A stretch of DNA of 64,000 nt from Anastrepha obliqua. Its lineage: Eukaryota; Arthropoda; Insecta; Diptera; Tephritidae. Made by a program: the position numbers and the translations under genes. The DNA is taken from the NCBI RefSeq assembly GCF_027943255.1, contig NC_072892.1, forward strand, positions 24,637,792 through 24,701,791. The letters run 5' to 3'. This document shows positions 44,303 through 57,235 of this stretch, one piece after another (position 1 is the stretch's first letter; each line of letters opens with the position of its first letter). The notes under the pieces were generated by a model. It made no database searches. It was not told the origin of the DNA and worked only from the letters and a program-made list of their open reading frames with translations.

Positions 44303-45019
44303 GGGGTTACATGAGTTTCGTCGGGTAAAAAAGGCGTATTTGCAATATTTTTTTTTTCTATGTAAAAAATTATTTATTTAAATCAAATTTTTTTTCTAAA
44401 GATACATATTTAAAGAATAATTTCTGAATTAAAAAAAAACAAAAACTTAAAACTCCTCCATTGTGACGTCATTCCTGGTGACCCCTCGAAAAAAAAGGTG
44501 CGTCCGCGTTGTCAGCATAACTCCTGGCAGGATCATCAAAAATGAGAAAACAAAAATAAGTGTTTAAGTTAAGACCATAAACCCGTGCTTGAACGAAGGA
44601 AAAAAAAATAAAGTAAGAGGTGGAATTTTGGCAGATTTTTTCCAAAAAAATGAAAATTTCGGTCAAATTTGCTTGACATTTTGTTTTTTTTTTTTCAAAT
44701 AGTTGTAATTGAAAAAAAAAAAAAATCCTTCGTTCAAGCACGAGTAAGTTGATTCTCGAATTCCTGTGTAAAATTTCATCAAGATCGGTTGAGTAGTTTT
44801 CGAGAACATTTGACAACCGACTTAGAAAACACGATTTTGAGAAAAACTCGTTTAAAGTTTTGAGTAACAATAAAAGTGGCTTGGAGCGCACACCTTCCAA
44901 AGGCTGTATCTCCGAAGCTATTATTCGGATCGACTTGAAAATTTAGGATAATATTATTAGAAATTATTAAGCCAAAAACAAAAATCGATTTTTTGAACCC
45001 ACGAAACCCATGTAACCCC
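44303..45019. mobile_element. 717-bp TTAA-flanked MITE
   Basis: GGGGTTACATGAGTTTCG at the left and the inverse of GGGGTTACATGGGTTTCG at the right are flanked by TTAA at 44299-44302 and 45020-45023. It is non-coding and AT-rich. It resembles the outer MITE at 34515-38136 in size, in a GAAAAACTCGTTTAAAGTTTT segment and in the subterminal TTCAAAAAATCGAT. Confidence 0.88.
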
Positions 45020-45142
45020 TTAAACAAAATTCATCTTTACAGATAAAATTAATTAATCTTTTATAAAAGAAAAAAAAAATGCGTGGACAAAACAAATACA
45101 ATTTCAAAACTAAATTAAAATTATGTTAAATTGTATAAAACA

Positions 45143-45898
45143 AATGGCTTGAAAAGTCTCGGGCCTAACAAAGAAATCAATTTTTTTTTTGTTCAAAATT
45201 AGCTTTATTCAACAATGTAATTTCCATCAAGAACAACGCATTTCAATGCCGCTTTAAAATTTCAATACAACTTTTTTAAAACGATTTATCTTTTGCCTCA
45301 AAATAGGCCTCAGTTTCAGCGTTAACCTCTTTATTAGAGCGAAATTTTTTACCGGCAAGTATTTTTTTTAGGTCTGCAAACAGCCAGTTGTTGCTAGGAG
45401 CCAAATCTGGCGAATACGGTAGATGTTGAGGCAATTCGAAGTTCGATTCATGTAGTTTTACAATTGTTTTGATTAACTTGTAACACGGTGCGTTGTCTTG
45501 ATGAACAAAATTGATGAGCAAACGTGGCACCCACTTTCAACAGAGCTTTCTCATAGTTAAATGTTCATGCAATATAAAGCCAACACGTTCTTTTGATTCA
45601 AAACGAATTTGTGGATTTTTTTAAATCTTTTCTGGTGTTACCGCCTCATTTGCACGTCCACTGCGTTGTGCATCATCGGTGTCTCTACGACCACGGCCTC
45701 TCTCTTTGAAGCGGAGTCTACAACACTTTTCAAGCGGAGTCTACAACACTTTTCAAGCCATTGCTTCGCTTGAACGCTATTTTTCCCCCATCAAGAAGCA
45801 GTGTAAAATTAAAACACGAAATTCCATTCCATCCATTGATCCATTGTTTTAAAAATAGTGCCTTCAATGTGTTAGGCCCAGCACTTCTCAACCCATGT
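45143..45898 (-). mobile_element. irritans-like mariner relic with recognisable TIRs
   Basis: ATGGCTTGAAAAGTCTCGGG near 45144 is inverted at about 45871-45897 (roughly 20 of 27 positions). The minus strand has HQDNAPCYKLIKT, LPYSPDLAPSNNWLFADLKK (the third catalytic Asp of APSD is replaced by Asn), and, upstream in another frame, KRFKKIHKFVLNQKNVLA. A 24-bp tandem duplication (AGCGGAGTCTACAACACTTT and on) lies at about 45712-45758. The DNA-binding region is mostly deleted. Confidence 0.85.
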
Positions 45899-47150
45899 GT
45901 TAAGTGTCGTTTTTTGCTTTGCTAACTTTAAACGGATTCATACAAACGGCAAGAATGCATCGTTCGTGAACATATGCCTTAGTGATCATCCCAATAGAAC
46001 GTTTTTCGAAATTAACTTTCTTAGTGGCATCGTGAAATTGAGCGCAAATGAATTTAGGACTATTTACTGTACTGCGCTCGGAACGTTGGCAGAGATTGAT
46101 TTAGTCGGGATAGTTACTGGAAATGAGATCTGGACAACGATGTATTTATTATCCCTAGACCCGTACATAAAGTCCAACCGTGCCGCACTCACCCTATTGC
46201 CCGACTTTGTTCATAAGAGTTTCTCCAATAAGAAATCGCACCTTATTGGAATTTATATGGAGAGGTACAGGAGGTTAAGGAAGCTGTAACCGTGGTGCTG
46301 AATAGATTAACTTCCAGTGGTTATCATTAAACTGATGCTACTCTAAGCTAATCTCCTATTTGATGGTCAAATACAATACACGTGTTGTTGTAAAAAACCT
46401 TAGAAAAAAGTGCTAACAAAAATTATAAAAAAGTTTTTGATAAATAATAATGGCATCTGTTGCATAAAACGATTATTATGCATAATTTTCCATGTAAATT
46501 TTTGTTTCCTTAAATGTAACATTAATAATAAATACATTTGCGAATGTTCAGTACGACGAGCGACGTACCCAATATTTTGCGTATTTGCCTTTATACATCT
46601 TTAGAATTCGTTTCTTAATCGTCTAAGCTATTTCCCAGTTTAATTTCAATTAATTTTTTTAAGATATCAGCAACGCAAAGCTCTGATTGCATGTATGTAT
46701 GTATGTGCGTATATATGCCAACAATATTATGTTCTGAAATGTCCCACTAGCCAAAAACCAGTTAAATGGCTTATCATGAAATTTTCTAGAGTAATCAATA
46801 ATTTAAGTGATTGCAGTTCCATGAGGCAGAGTGTGCTCGAAAAGAGACCAAGTGCCTAAACTGTGTCATTGCCGCTCTATTGCCCCACCACTTCCCCTAC
46901 AATGCTGCGCCGTACACCACGAAAGTTGTAAAAGTGTGTGCATTTAGAAAAATTTCTTCAAGTGCAAATTTCTCCGTAATGTGCCTCAAGTGAATAATAA
47001 ATCAATTCCTTTTAGTGAGGTCTGTCATATTAAAACCACATACCTACACACATACTTACACTGCACACCTATTGCTTGCACGTTGATGTCAAATGTAAGC
47101 TCGAATATGAAGGAGAACACATCTACAAGTATTATACGACCATACACATA
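45899..47150. other. no supported gene
   Basis: A 130-codon plus-strand frame at 45897-46289 has no domain I recognise and overlaps the mariner end; I do not call it. The rest is AT-rich. Confidence 0.4.
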
Positions 47151-47152
47151 TA

Positions 47153-48079
47153 CAGAGTGGTCCATATAGCGCTATTTTTAATAATACGCTATTTTGATAG
47201 TGACAGCGCTTTTCCGCTGGAAATCTTGATAGCAGTTCAGTATCGTATCTCTGCTTTACGCTTCAGCAACTTGGGAAAATTTTAAAATTCAATGTTGTGC
47301 AGTCGAAATAGTGCGTTTATTGAAATATTGTCCTTAGATAGTAAGTTTTTGATGCAGATTTTGGAGCAATGGCATCGTTGGACCATTTTTCTTTCAAATT
47401 GCTGCTGGAAATGGCAACGGTCAACGCCATCGGTCAGCGGTGAGCGCTACCAATGCACATTAAACGATTTTTTCTGCCGGAAATTGAAGGTATGGGATTG
47501 AAGTATCTTTGGTTCCAGCAGGATGGTGCGCCATGCCACACAACCCATGCCACAATCGAGCTTTTGTTCGTCAAGTTCCGTGTTAATAATTGATAACCTC
47601 GGAACTGCAAGCCGATAAAATTTTACTGTGCGTTATACAAGCCATTAATGATTCAGGGCCTTAAGGCGAACATCCAGCAAGCACTTGGTAAGAGCCAGAA
47701 ATTGTCACCAAAGTCTTGGAAAATTGGGTTAATAGAAGGCGATACTGCGAAGCCAGTCGAGGCAGCCACATGAATAAACTCGTATAAAGGGAAAGTCCAT
47801 AAATAAAAGGAATTTTTGGAATAAACCAATTTACCGTCAAAATTAAATTTTTGTTAATATTTTTTAATTTTATTTTTTGAATTTTGTATTGTATTTTTTT
47901 TTTTGTTATTTATTATTTTTAATTTTTGAATTAATTTTTTTTTTAATATTTAAAAAAAAATTTTTTTTTTTAATATCAAAAAAAATTTTTTTTTTAATTT
48001 TTTTTTTATTTTTTGTTTTTTAATTTTTTATTTTTTTTTTAAGTTCCTAAAAAGAAACCACTATATGGACTACCCGTTA
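47153..48079 (+). mobile_element. decayed mariner relic ending in a T-rich tract
   Basis: Degenerate ends share GTCCATATAG (left TACAGAGTGGTCCATATAGC; right the inverse of GGGTAGTCCATATAGTGG). Inside, broken frames read SGERYQCTLNDFF, LWFQQDGAPCHTTHATIELL and near 47740 a C-terminal EAAT-type end, resembling the transposase of the 42.5-kb element. 47850-48050 is an almost pure T/A tract, an expansion inside the element. Confidence 0.7.
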
Positions 48080-48647
48080 TATAGGACTGTAAGTGTGAAC
48101 AATATTGTGCAGGCACTTAAATTGATAAAATGCACTTGTATGTATGCGCAAGAATGCACATTAGGGTGGCACAAACTGTGATTCATGTTTGGAAATTATG
48201 CATATTGAAGGTAAACTAAATTTTATGAAGGGTTAGACGAATTAGTGGAACAAAATTTTCAGAAATTGTAACAGTTATACGAGGAATGACAGTTAAATTC
48301 TGAGAGCATTTAAAAAAAATCATGCATCGAGATTCTCCCTAAAACTCTACACAACGATTTCAATACCTTTGTCGCCAAAAGCTAGAGCTCTTAAGTTGTT
48401 TGGGCCTACATCCGCCCCAGGACGCCACCATAGAACTGTGCAGTTACTTTCCATTCAGATGAATGACAGCTGACTCAAAAATAAAAAGATCAACATTGCG
48501 CTCAGTCAGAGTTTTCATTTTTGCTTTTGTTGGCCGATTTATCGAATGTTTTTTTAAGAGCTTGAGAACTTAAAATGATTATGCAACACAGAAATATTGT
48601 TGGAACATTTTTTTCTTTTTTTATTAAATATAAACTGGTCGATAATT

Positions 48648-49000
48648 TCATGACGTTAATTTCTTGAATATGATATCCGGCATATGTTTGCCGCGGCTAC
48701 GAGTTACATGGTCTATTCGATCAGTACAAGTTTTCAATAGTTTTTCAAAAAAATCTGAATAATAAATCCAAATGCACCCAATCAGGAAACCTCTGAGGCA
48801 AACGATGGTCATTTGGCTTCGATTCTTGTACGAGCTGTATTTTATAGATTCGTAAGCCCAGATACTTACGTAAATTTTCCACGTAGTCGATGGACGACGA
48901 ATCGACATTTTGGCGTGTTCTTTAATGCTTCACTCTATGCACTTCGCGAGCAGATTTATTTTTTCCACAATTTGGAAGCTTTTGTCTGTCGTTAAACGAT
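48648..49000 (-). pseudogene. mariner C-terminal fragment
   Basis: The minus-strand frame ends DRIDHVTRSRGKHMPDIIFKK, matching the end of the DD41D-type transposase (RASRGSHLPEIIFK at 43.3 kb). Upstream residues are decayed; catalytic residues are not seen. Confidence 0.7.
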
Positions 49001-49136
49001 TTATAATGCCTTGCCAAACCTTACTGAACAGAAATGTTAACACAGTTTACCAAAACGAATTACAAGGTTTGCTCTTTAACTATGGCGAAAAATAAAACTG
49101 GGAGACAACTTCGGTTGCCACGTCACTTGGGAGATT

Positions 49137-49480
49137 TTCATTTCACACATATTCACACACCCGTCCAATCAGTCGTTGTTCCAATTGCAACGAAGTGTCA
49201 TTGGTTGAGTTTTTTCGTATATCACCAACACATTTGTATCGCCCGCCGAAATTTGCACGATCATTTCACACGTATTCACACACACTCGTCCAATAAGTCG
49301 CTGCTCAGATGGCAACGAAGTGTCATTGGTTTATTTTCTCGTATATCACCAACACATTTGTAACGCCCGCCGAAATTTGCACGATCATTTCACACGTATT
49401 CACACGCCCTCGTCCAATCGTCGCTGTTCAGATGGCAACGAAGTGTAATAGGTTGAATTTTTTCGTATATCTCAATCTCA
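49137..49480. repeat. three tandem copies of a ~124-bp repeat
   Basis: The segment GCAACGAAGTGTCATTGGTT and its neighbours (TTCACACGTATTCACAC, GCCCGCCGAAATTTGCACGA) recur at about 49187, 49312 and 49435, giving units of 123-125 bp with a truncated first copy. Confidence 0.9.
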
Positions 49481-49520
49481 GTGTTTTTGTAAACACATCT
49501 CAAGTGACGTCAACCCATTA

Positions 49521-51030
49521 GCTGATTCTGTCGAATTCGCTCAGAGCCGATTAACGGTCTGTTAAGGGGCACACCTCTAAAAATCTTTTCACCATGTTTT
49601 GCCATTCTCAGCTGTCTAACCATAGTTATCAGTATCGATAATTCTCATGGAGCTAAATATTGACTATTTCCCATATTTATTTATTTTTATTTTCTGTTAT
49701 TTTTTATTTAATTTACCGAGCTCAGAATAAAAATTTGATTTAGTTAATATCTAAAACTTTTGCAAATCTATAAAAATATGTTTATATTTTTCCCCCATAA
49801 TTTAATTATTTATTATATTTTATTGCTTATCGTTTGTTTCATTTCCTCCTGGTGAGCTATCCATCTGAGTCTTCGTCAACGCAATCCATTTGAATAGAGT
49901 TTAAAAATTCGTTCAATACTGAATACGTTTTGTTTTTTCAGGCGAAGGTAAAGGTTTTGGTATATAAGAGTTTGAAGAGGATGACTAAGTGGGACAAAAA
50001 TAATTTTATATATAAGTTTTTTAATATAACTTAAAAAATAAACATTAATGCAGCTGAAGGTAGTACGCATTTCTTTTTCAGTATGAATTTTTTTAGTTGT
50101 TTAAAAAAAACATTATTTGCCTCTAAGAAAGGAACACCCTAGCCTGTGTGTTTGAAAGGATTTGCATTTTTGTTTTTTATTTTTAACTGTGATAATTTGT
50201 TGCCAGTATTGCTTTGATAAATGTAAGTGTATATGCACAAATATATGCAGTTTCCACAATTGGCTCAATGGTCTTGGTTGTTATCGCATTTAAATTTACT
50301 TTTTACTTTTATCACCAGAACAAAGAACATTGCAATTTCTTTTAATGAGCGAATAGTTGTGCATATTTTTGCACTTTAGAGTAAATACGTGTAGCTATCG
50401 CATTTGTGCTTTGTACATCAATCCATATAACGGAAGTATGCCAAAATTATGGCAAATACGTACCGACCAAGAGCTGCCACCGCAGTAACCGGGTTTAGGG
50501 TGGTGAATTTCTTTTCTCGTCCATCGTCACTGGCGCAATTCAATACAGCTCGGTTGGTCCCAACACTTCTGTTGAAGGCGGGCTTATGCTCAATAAATTA
50601 CTTCGGATCTGAAATATTTTTCTGCTGCGTTTACCAAAGAGGCATCCACCTGAGCTCAATTTCGGTTGGATACAATCAATGCAACTGATGGTGCTACCTT
50701 AAGACCTGTTCAGGCCTTAAAAGTCATAAGATTAGATTCCTCGGTTTGTGGCCAAATGCTGCTCTTGCCAATAGGAGCCGGTTTCCCGGAGCCGACCAGA
50801 GCAACAGCGTTGGCGAAGTGATCACTGCTGCTGCGGCTCGTTTAATTGGTTGTTACCCTATCAGGATTATAAACACTATTCCTATTTTCTGGAGATTGGT
50901 TGACATTTTCATTTTCGGCTCTATGGCAGACAAACTGCAAGATATGGCGTATGTTGTTGGGATACATTTTTGCGCGTGCTAAAACAATACTGAGTCCAGC
51001 AATCAGAAGATTGTCTCGGACCTTATTTTA
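49521..51030. other. no supported gene
   Basis: Frames at 50449-50688 and 50746-50982 show no family features. The stretch 50440-51030 has higher GC and may be an old retroelement, but I cannot assign it. Confidence 0.4.
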
Positions 51031-51049
51031 GTACGCCGTCTAGCGTTAA

Positions 51050-51300
51050 ACGATCGCTTTTATATAACGCCAGAGACATTACTAACGGCGTAGTCAAGGA
51101 CTTTTTCTACCTAGAATCCAGAACTAATACTGTCACAAACGTCAGCCAAAAGATCCAGCGATCTTTGCCAACAGATGCCACTTTGGGCTGGGTAGGCAAT
51201 TGAAAAGCAGAGCCCTCTCTCGACGCACGAAAAGAACGCTCTATTAATCACTCATCCTCCCAGTCTTACTGTGTGGCGCTGAGTTCAAAAAGCATTAGCA
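51050..51300 (+). pseudogene. RTE-clade reverse transcriptase fragment
   Basis: Broken plus-strand frames read GVVKDFFYLESRTNT, VTNVSQKIQRSL and LKSRALSRRT, the region before the RTE C-terminus (compare VKDFVYLGS..QRR in intact elements). It belongs to the same clade as the fragments at 6235-6884 and 61642-62080. Confidence 0.75.
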
Positions 51301-52401
51301 ACGAAATACCCGGTACTTTTAAATCCGTATTACCTCATTGCTTTTCCGCTTAATGCTTGCAGACTAGTCTGGCAGGTGAGAAGAAGAGGAGTTTAAAGTG
51401 TTTTTATTTCTATTAAAAACTCTGTATTTCACTTCGAGTAGAAATAAGCATTCCAAAATTTGTTAAAAACAAAAAAATGTTGAAATGGTATTTATCATAG
51501 GTATTTATGCAATTGATTAATGTAAATAAGTTTGCGTGCATGCCTCTTCTTTCAATTCTTGGTGAAGTGCTTCAAAATGAGAGGTTATCTTTCAGTTTAA
51601 CAAAAATGCTCATAGATTTGTATTTTGCTTTTTGGTTGTATCGATTCAAAGCCTGAATACACTCGAGATGCTTTTTATAGAGGTATTTACTTACATACAT
51701 TGGGTTTTATCTAACGCAACGCTTTCCTGTGCATATATGACGTTCTAAACGTGACACTTCCAATTGCCATATTCACTCAAAGTAAGCGAGCACTTGGGAT
51801 ACCCGTTTCATCCTCTCAATTCGCAACACTCCTTTCTACAACTAGCATCGAACTATTGTATGTATGTATGTGTGTGTACATATGTACACTCGTATTGCGA
51901 ATGAGCCGTATTGGCATTTGCGATGGAACAACGACTAACTATGTGTGCATCCATACACACACACCTCCACCTTACCTATTTAGGTATTTTAATGGTATTT
52001 GAATGCAGCGGCAAGTGCCAAAGCAGCTGTGGTACTACTGCGGTGGCCTTTATGGATATGCCGGTGGTGCTGGCAGTTTTCCTACACTTGTTTATACTTC
52101 GAGCATTGGACTCTCTGTCATATGAATGGGCACACATAAATAAATCGCATTAGACAAGAGTGATGTTCTTTTACTTTTACAGTTCGTTCCTTTTGGCAAC
52201 ATAACAATTCCGAAACTGCTGTTGAGAAATATATTATTAAGAAAACCATAAAAACGTACAAAAATATCGGTTTGTTCACTTATATTTTTTTATAAGCTTT
52301 ATAGATTATAAGACTTTTTCTGTTTTACTCGAGTGCATCTAAAATAATATTGTTATTGAAAATTTTTTTGTTACAAAGCCTTACCTCATTCATCGTAAAG
52401 A

Positions 52402-52740
52402 TTGATTGATTATCAGCCAATCCAAATTATCTCCAGCGTAACAGCTTACCTGAAAGGTAAATCCACGGAATCAGCCTTACACGAGGTCGTAGGGACTGTG
52501 GAAAAATCTCTGAAAGGCAAACAATTCACTTTGGCGGCCTGCATAGAAAAAAAAGGTGCTTTTAATAACATCAGGGCGGAGTCAATTGTCACTGCGTTAG
52601 ATAGACTAGAGGTGGAAAGACCTATCTGTCTCTGGATCTCGCCCCTGCTTGGCTGCAGGGAAGTTAATGCGGTGGCAAGACGGGCTTAAGTCACTAGATT
52701 CGTGCACAGGGGGACGCCGCAGGGTCCGTTCCCCTCTACT
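52402..52740 (+). pseudogene. non-LTR RT fragment, plus strand
   Basis: The frame reads SSVTAYLKGKSTESALHEVV, FTLAACIEKKGAFNNI (the usual FLDIxGAFDN with the catalytic Asp lost), RAESIVTALDRL, then in the next frame FVHRGTPQG. It stops at 52740, where a minus-strand 3' fragment of a similar element begins. Confidence 0.85.
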
Positions 52741-54320
52741 GTGGCTCAACAGTCTCTTTCTCTGAAAGGTCCCCACAGCTTCTGCAATAGGGGTTAAATG
52801 GTAGCCATGGCTTTTCCGCGTGTGTGTCGCACGTCCAGTGACCGGTAAACACAGCAACGAGTTTGGAAATTGAATGGCGAGGAGTCCAAAAGACTTTATG
52901 AGTCCTTCGTATATTGTACTGGGGCCAAAGGGTTTTCGAAATAGTACATGAAGAAATGGAGCTCCATCTTTTCTGCGCTTTCCTGAGAAATAATTTGTGC
53001 AGTTCCCCTTTAACAACTGTCAGGGAGATGCCGATGATCGGGTAAGAGGTCTCTGAGGCTAATTCAGTCCCCTTCCTGGCAAGTTCATCAGCAATTTCAC
53101 TTCGATCTATGTTCCTATGTCCTGGAATCCAGATCAGAGAAATATTACCTGCACACCCAAGAGATTTGCTCTCCTCGTTACAGGAGTTTACTAGTTTCGT
53201 TCTGCACCATGGCGTTATCAGAGCCCTGAACGCGGCTTGACTATCGGATAAAATGTTAATATCTCCCTCGCTTCCGCGTTCCCTAAGCATTTTGCATGCC
53301 TGCAGTAGCGCAAAGACGCCTGATAAACACTAGCAGTATGCGGCAGTTTAAAGAAGATAGATAAAATGGCTAATTTAGAGAAAACTCCTGCTTGGACTCT
53401 TCCATCTTGGAACCGTCAGTGAAGACAGAAGTGCAAGCTTCGGTTTAGATTTTCTCCTCGACCCAATCCTGCCTATTTGGAAAGATTGCTCTAGCACGAC
53501 CCTCAAACTCTAGTTTGCGGATAGAGAGATTTGTTCGAAGTTCGGAGGAATACGGGGGTTAACTGCACGAAAATGCTACCATGGCCCTTGAGAGATTGCC
53601 TCCAGAGGATCACCTCCTTTAACCTGATTGAACTTTGCGCTGCGATGGAAATAACGTAAAAGTCGATGGGAAGTAAGTGAAAAACGACATTCAGGGCAGC
53701 ACCGGGGCAAGTTCTACATACTCCTTTGATGTCAATACATTCAATCCTTTGCACCCTCCCCAGTTTAGTGTTATTATAACCCTTCCGAAGAGCTTCCCAC
53801 CAAACTAGGCATCCATACGTTAAAATTGGCAAAACCACTGCGTTGTACATCCACAGCACGGGAGGAGTAGAAGGTTATACTGGCCTTCTTTACGCGATTT
53901 TCAATGTGTAGCTTCCAATGATACAATTCCAAGATACCCAACTTCCGATGAGGTTTATATTTTCTGATTATAATAATAGCACCAGCTCCGTTTTGTCAGA
54001 GTTGAATCGGAGGCCGCAATTGGCAGCCCAGCGACTGAGTACAGCCTTTCGGTAAGCCTTTCTTACAACAAATTCGTAAGAATTCATCTCGTAAGAATAT
54101 CCTCTTTGGCTGAAGCCTGAACTTCCGCATGGGACCAAAGTGCAGTGGCTACAGAATCGATTATATTTGGTAATAAAAAAGTCGCAGAAGCTGATTAGAC
54201 AACGATGATGGCAATTATTGCTACAAAATAAAAAGGATTTCACTATTCTATGGAAATTTTTGTGCCATGTCTGAAAATCTGGATAAAATTTATATATTTG
54301 TGTTAATTTTGAAATGGTCA
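52736..54320 (-). pseudogene. non-LTR RT thumb + RNase H, minus strand
   Basis: From about 54090 downward: WAANCGLRFNSDKTELVLL, MYNAVVLPILTYGCLVWWEA (53.86 kb), then after frameshifts RNase H blocks INILSDSQAAFRAL, IWIPGHRNIDRSEIADELA, and the tail CRSCGDLSEKETVE, ending abruptly at 52736. With the adjacent plus-strand RT it supplies most of one polyprotein, but the two parts face each other, which implies an inversion or two separate insertions. Confidence 0.87.
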
Positions 54321-56117
54321 TTAGCTGGTACTCTGTTTGGGCTTCCGTGTGTTTTTTTAAGGATAAACCTCTTTAAATTCTGAATATTAATATTATTGTA
54401 CACTTTTGATCCAAATAATGTTTAATTTTGTTCTAAAATTTTTTTCTGCTACACAAACCTGATAGTCCTAATGTACATACATACATACATATATACATAC
54501 ATACAAAATTATATAATAAACGAGTAATGTAGTGTGTGTGTTTTGATGCGGTCATTTACTGCTGCACCAGATCGTCGGTAGTGAATGAACGTGCAGCCAA
54601 TATGGCATCCAAATGTTCTGTCGGCCAGACAACCATATTGCGCACATACATGAGTACATACATATACCGAATACATACATACTTACTTGCTTGTAATAAA
54701 ACAAGTGTTTGATGAGAATAGCTACTAACTGATTTTGCTTTTATGTACGACATTCAATTGTGGCCGTAATGGATTCGTGCGGTTGGTTACAACTAATAAA
54801 TGTTAGTGTCTATTCTCTGTTATTTGTCTATTCTAATTGTTGTATGTAGTTATGCTCAACTATGTAAGCGAGTGCAGTAAAAAGGAGAGTATACATTTTA
54901 TGTGATTTGCATGGGTTGAGTTTTATGGGTATTTTATGGGCTTATGATAACTTTTCAAGCGGCTTATTATTTTATTTCTATTTTTCCAGCGTCCCTGTTA
55001 TATTCGGTTCACTTTTTTCATTGGTAGATTTGAAAATGCAATGGAAATTACACAGGTTAAAACAATTTTTTACTTCCTTTTAAATATATTTTGTAGTTGC
55101 GGCCGTAAAAATCTAAAGATTATAGGAGAATGCCACAAAATACAAGTTTATTCCTCAAAAGTGATATTACCGCCTTCAGTGTATCGGAACGTAATTATGC
55201 CCGCTTTTGATCCAGCGCTCGAAACTTTTCTGGAACTCTGCTTTCGGTATAGTCATTAGAGCCGTCTTCGATTTTTCCATTACTTCCTTTCGGCTGTTAA
55301 AACGTCCCAGAACGCCCAAATAATAGCCTTTATGAACTGTCTGTCCTTATGAAAGTCGATAGCAAGCATATCTGCCACAACTTAAAGAGGATTTAAATTT
55401 TTTCCAGTTATTGAATGAAAGAATTAATTCAATGCTTAGTGAAAAACTTGTGCTTTCGCATATAAATAATGACAGTATACAAAACGATTAGTGTGCCCAG
55501 TTTATTACTTAATTTTGAGGCCACATACACAACAAATTTATAGCTCCTTTCAGTAGTGGTTGATAACATTTGAACTTTACGAGTGGGCTGCCAGTCGCGT
55601 CCACTTCTTACCGACAACAAGCTCACAGTTAGAGCGCATAGTTAGACGAAAAAATGGGCGAGTGGGTAAATAGACGATATGTACACACCGGCAATAGGAA
55701 ATTGAGAACGTCAACTAATCGAAATCGAGGCGTTCAATGACCGATTTTACATTGGAAATGTGCCTGTCGTGCATTTGTGGCTTGCATGCAAGTAATGTGT
55801 GTGCGTGTGTGCATATATTGACAGTTTCCATTATAAATTTGTGTCACAAGAAATCGTTGGCGCTATGCGCTAAATTGTACACGATGCTGACGTAGGATGT
55901 GAAAATGATTAGCAGTAATGATTTAAATATTGTTAATTGGCATTAAGCGATTTAATTGCAGTTGTGAACACTGAAATTATTTCTCACTTTAAGTGCAAAA
56001 AGTGCCATTAATAGAATCAGAAGTTTACCTAGGTATGTATGTATGTAGATACATATACATATGTACATACATATATTACAAAGTACAAATATCCATTACG
56101 GACAGTTATAATAAACT
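54321..56117. other. AT-rich with ACAT-type microsatellites
   Basis: Short tandem CATA/TACA runs at about 54470-54510, 54650-54690 and 56030-56080; no gene supported. Confidence 0.5.
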
Positions 56118-56443
56118 TTAACCCTTTGGAGACAAGTGTCGGCGTATAACCACCCAATCCGTTTTACCGTTCCGGACGTGTGTCGGCATATAGCCGCCCA
56201 AATTAGTTCGTAGCTGCAAGGCTCACGACGTCTGTCGTTCTAAGCGATAAGAGACGCATAGGTATAGTAAAAGAGTCACGTTTTCATTCAAAGACATTAG
56301 GGACCATTAGCGATGAAGTCTTATCTTCCTTATAATGTAAATTTACGATGTTCAGTTTTTTCAGTTCTTCGATTCAGTCTCTCAGTGTCACGGCCAGAAG
56401 AACCAGCAGGCTTTTATATATTTTATATTTTATTCTACGCACG

Positions 56444-56620
56444 ATGGCTAAGCGATCTAGAGATGTTACTTTAGTTAGTGACAGTTCTCACGAATATTAT
56501 AATACTTTGAATCTGGTAAGACGGATTCACGGAAGATGACGGCATTACTTCGTCAAGTGGGAGTGAAAGCCGTGCAATAAGGAATCCACGCAGGCATTTC
56601 AACATTAGCAGTGGTAGCAG
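56444..56620 (+). pseudogene. PB4 transposase, N-terminal codons only
   Basis: ATG at 56444 gives MAKRSRDVTLVSDSSHEYY, then a frameshift near 56515 leads to DDGITSSSGSESRAI, the acidic/serine leader of piggyBac-like proteins, after which coding similarity ends. AATAAA follows at about 56664. Confidence 0.55.
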
Positions 56621-56673
56621 TTTGTTTATAATTATTTTTTTATTTTATGAAAAATTTTGTTTAAATAAAGCCT

Positions 56674-57235
56674 TATGCTGAAAACAGTGACCGACGTACG
56701 TAGTCCCTTACCGCAGTCCCTAACGTCCACAAAACTGAGTAAAACTCATCCCGTGGGTAACAACTGCGTTCTTTTAGTTACACATTTACACAATACATCG
56801 GTTTGTGTGTGTATGTGTTTGGCTGTATCTACACAATGTTGCCATTGATATTTTTGCTTACACACTTTTTCACACATCCGCGTTATCAGTTACAATTTTT
56901 CATTGTTTAATAAACCAAAGCCAAAAATCAACAAATGCAAATAGTTCATTTATCTATGTATAATTAACATTATTCATCAGTGTTTTTAAGTTATTTTAAT
57001 AAAAATTATAATTTTTCTAAGTTTATTTTGTAAATGATTTCGAAATGTACTGCTTGGCAACACTGTGTGGTGAGAGAGCAATCAGCTGACAGGGTTCTAC
57101 GCGATTTTTCAAAAATCGTGAAATAAAATCTACGATACGGAAGGAAGTAATTTTTCATTTACATGGCGTTCTCATTAGTTCGATCGTAACAGCTGACAGG
57201 GGACTGCGTTTACGTCGGTCACTGTTTTCAGCATA
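56674..57235. mobile_element. 562-bp MITE with perfect 23-bp inverted ends
   Basis: TATGCTGAAAACAGTGACCG and on (56674-56696) is perfectly inverted at 57213-57235, and imperfect similarity continues inward (GTAGTCCC against GCAGTCCC). If the outer TA is the target duplication, the terminal repeat is TGCTGAAAACAGTG and on. It is non-coding and sits inside PB4. Confidence 0.85.

Noticed and set aside
45897..46289. 130-codon plus-strand open frame
   Set aside because: No recognisable domain, start inside a mariner end, and AT-rich composition; chance is likely.
52402..54090. Twin-priming 5' inversion
   Set aside because: The junction falls at the 3' end of the RNase H fragment instead of at its 5' side, so the geometry does not fit.
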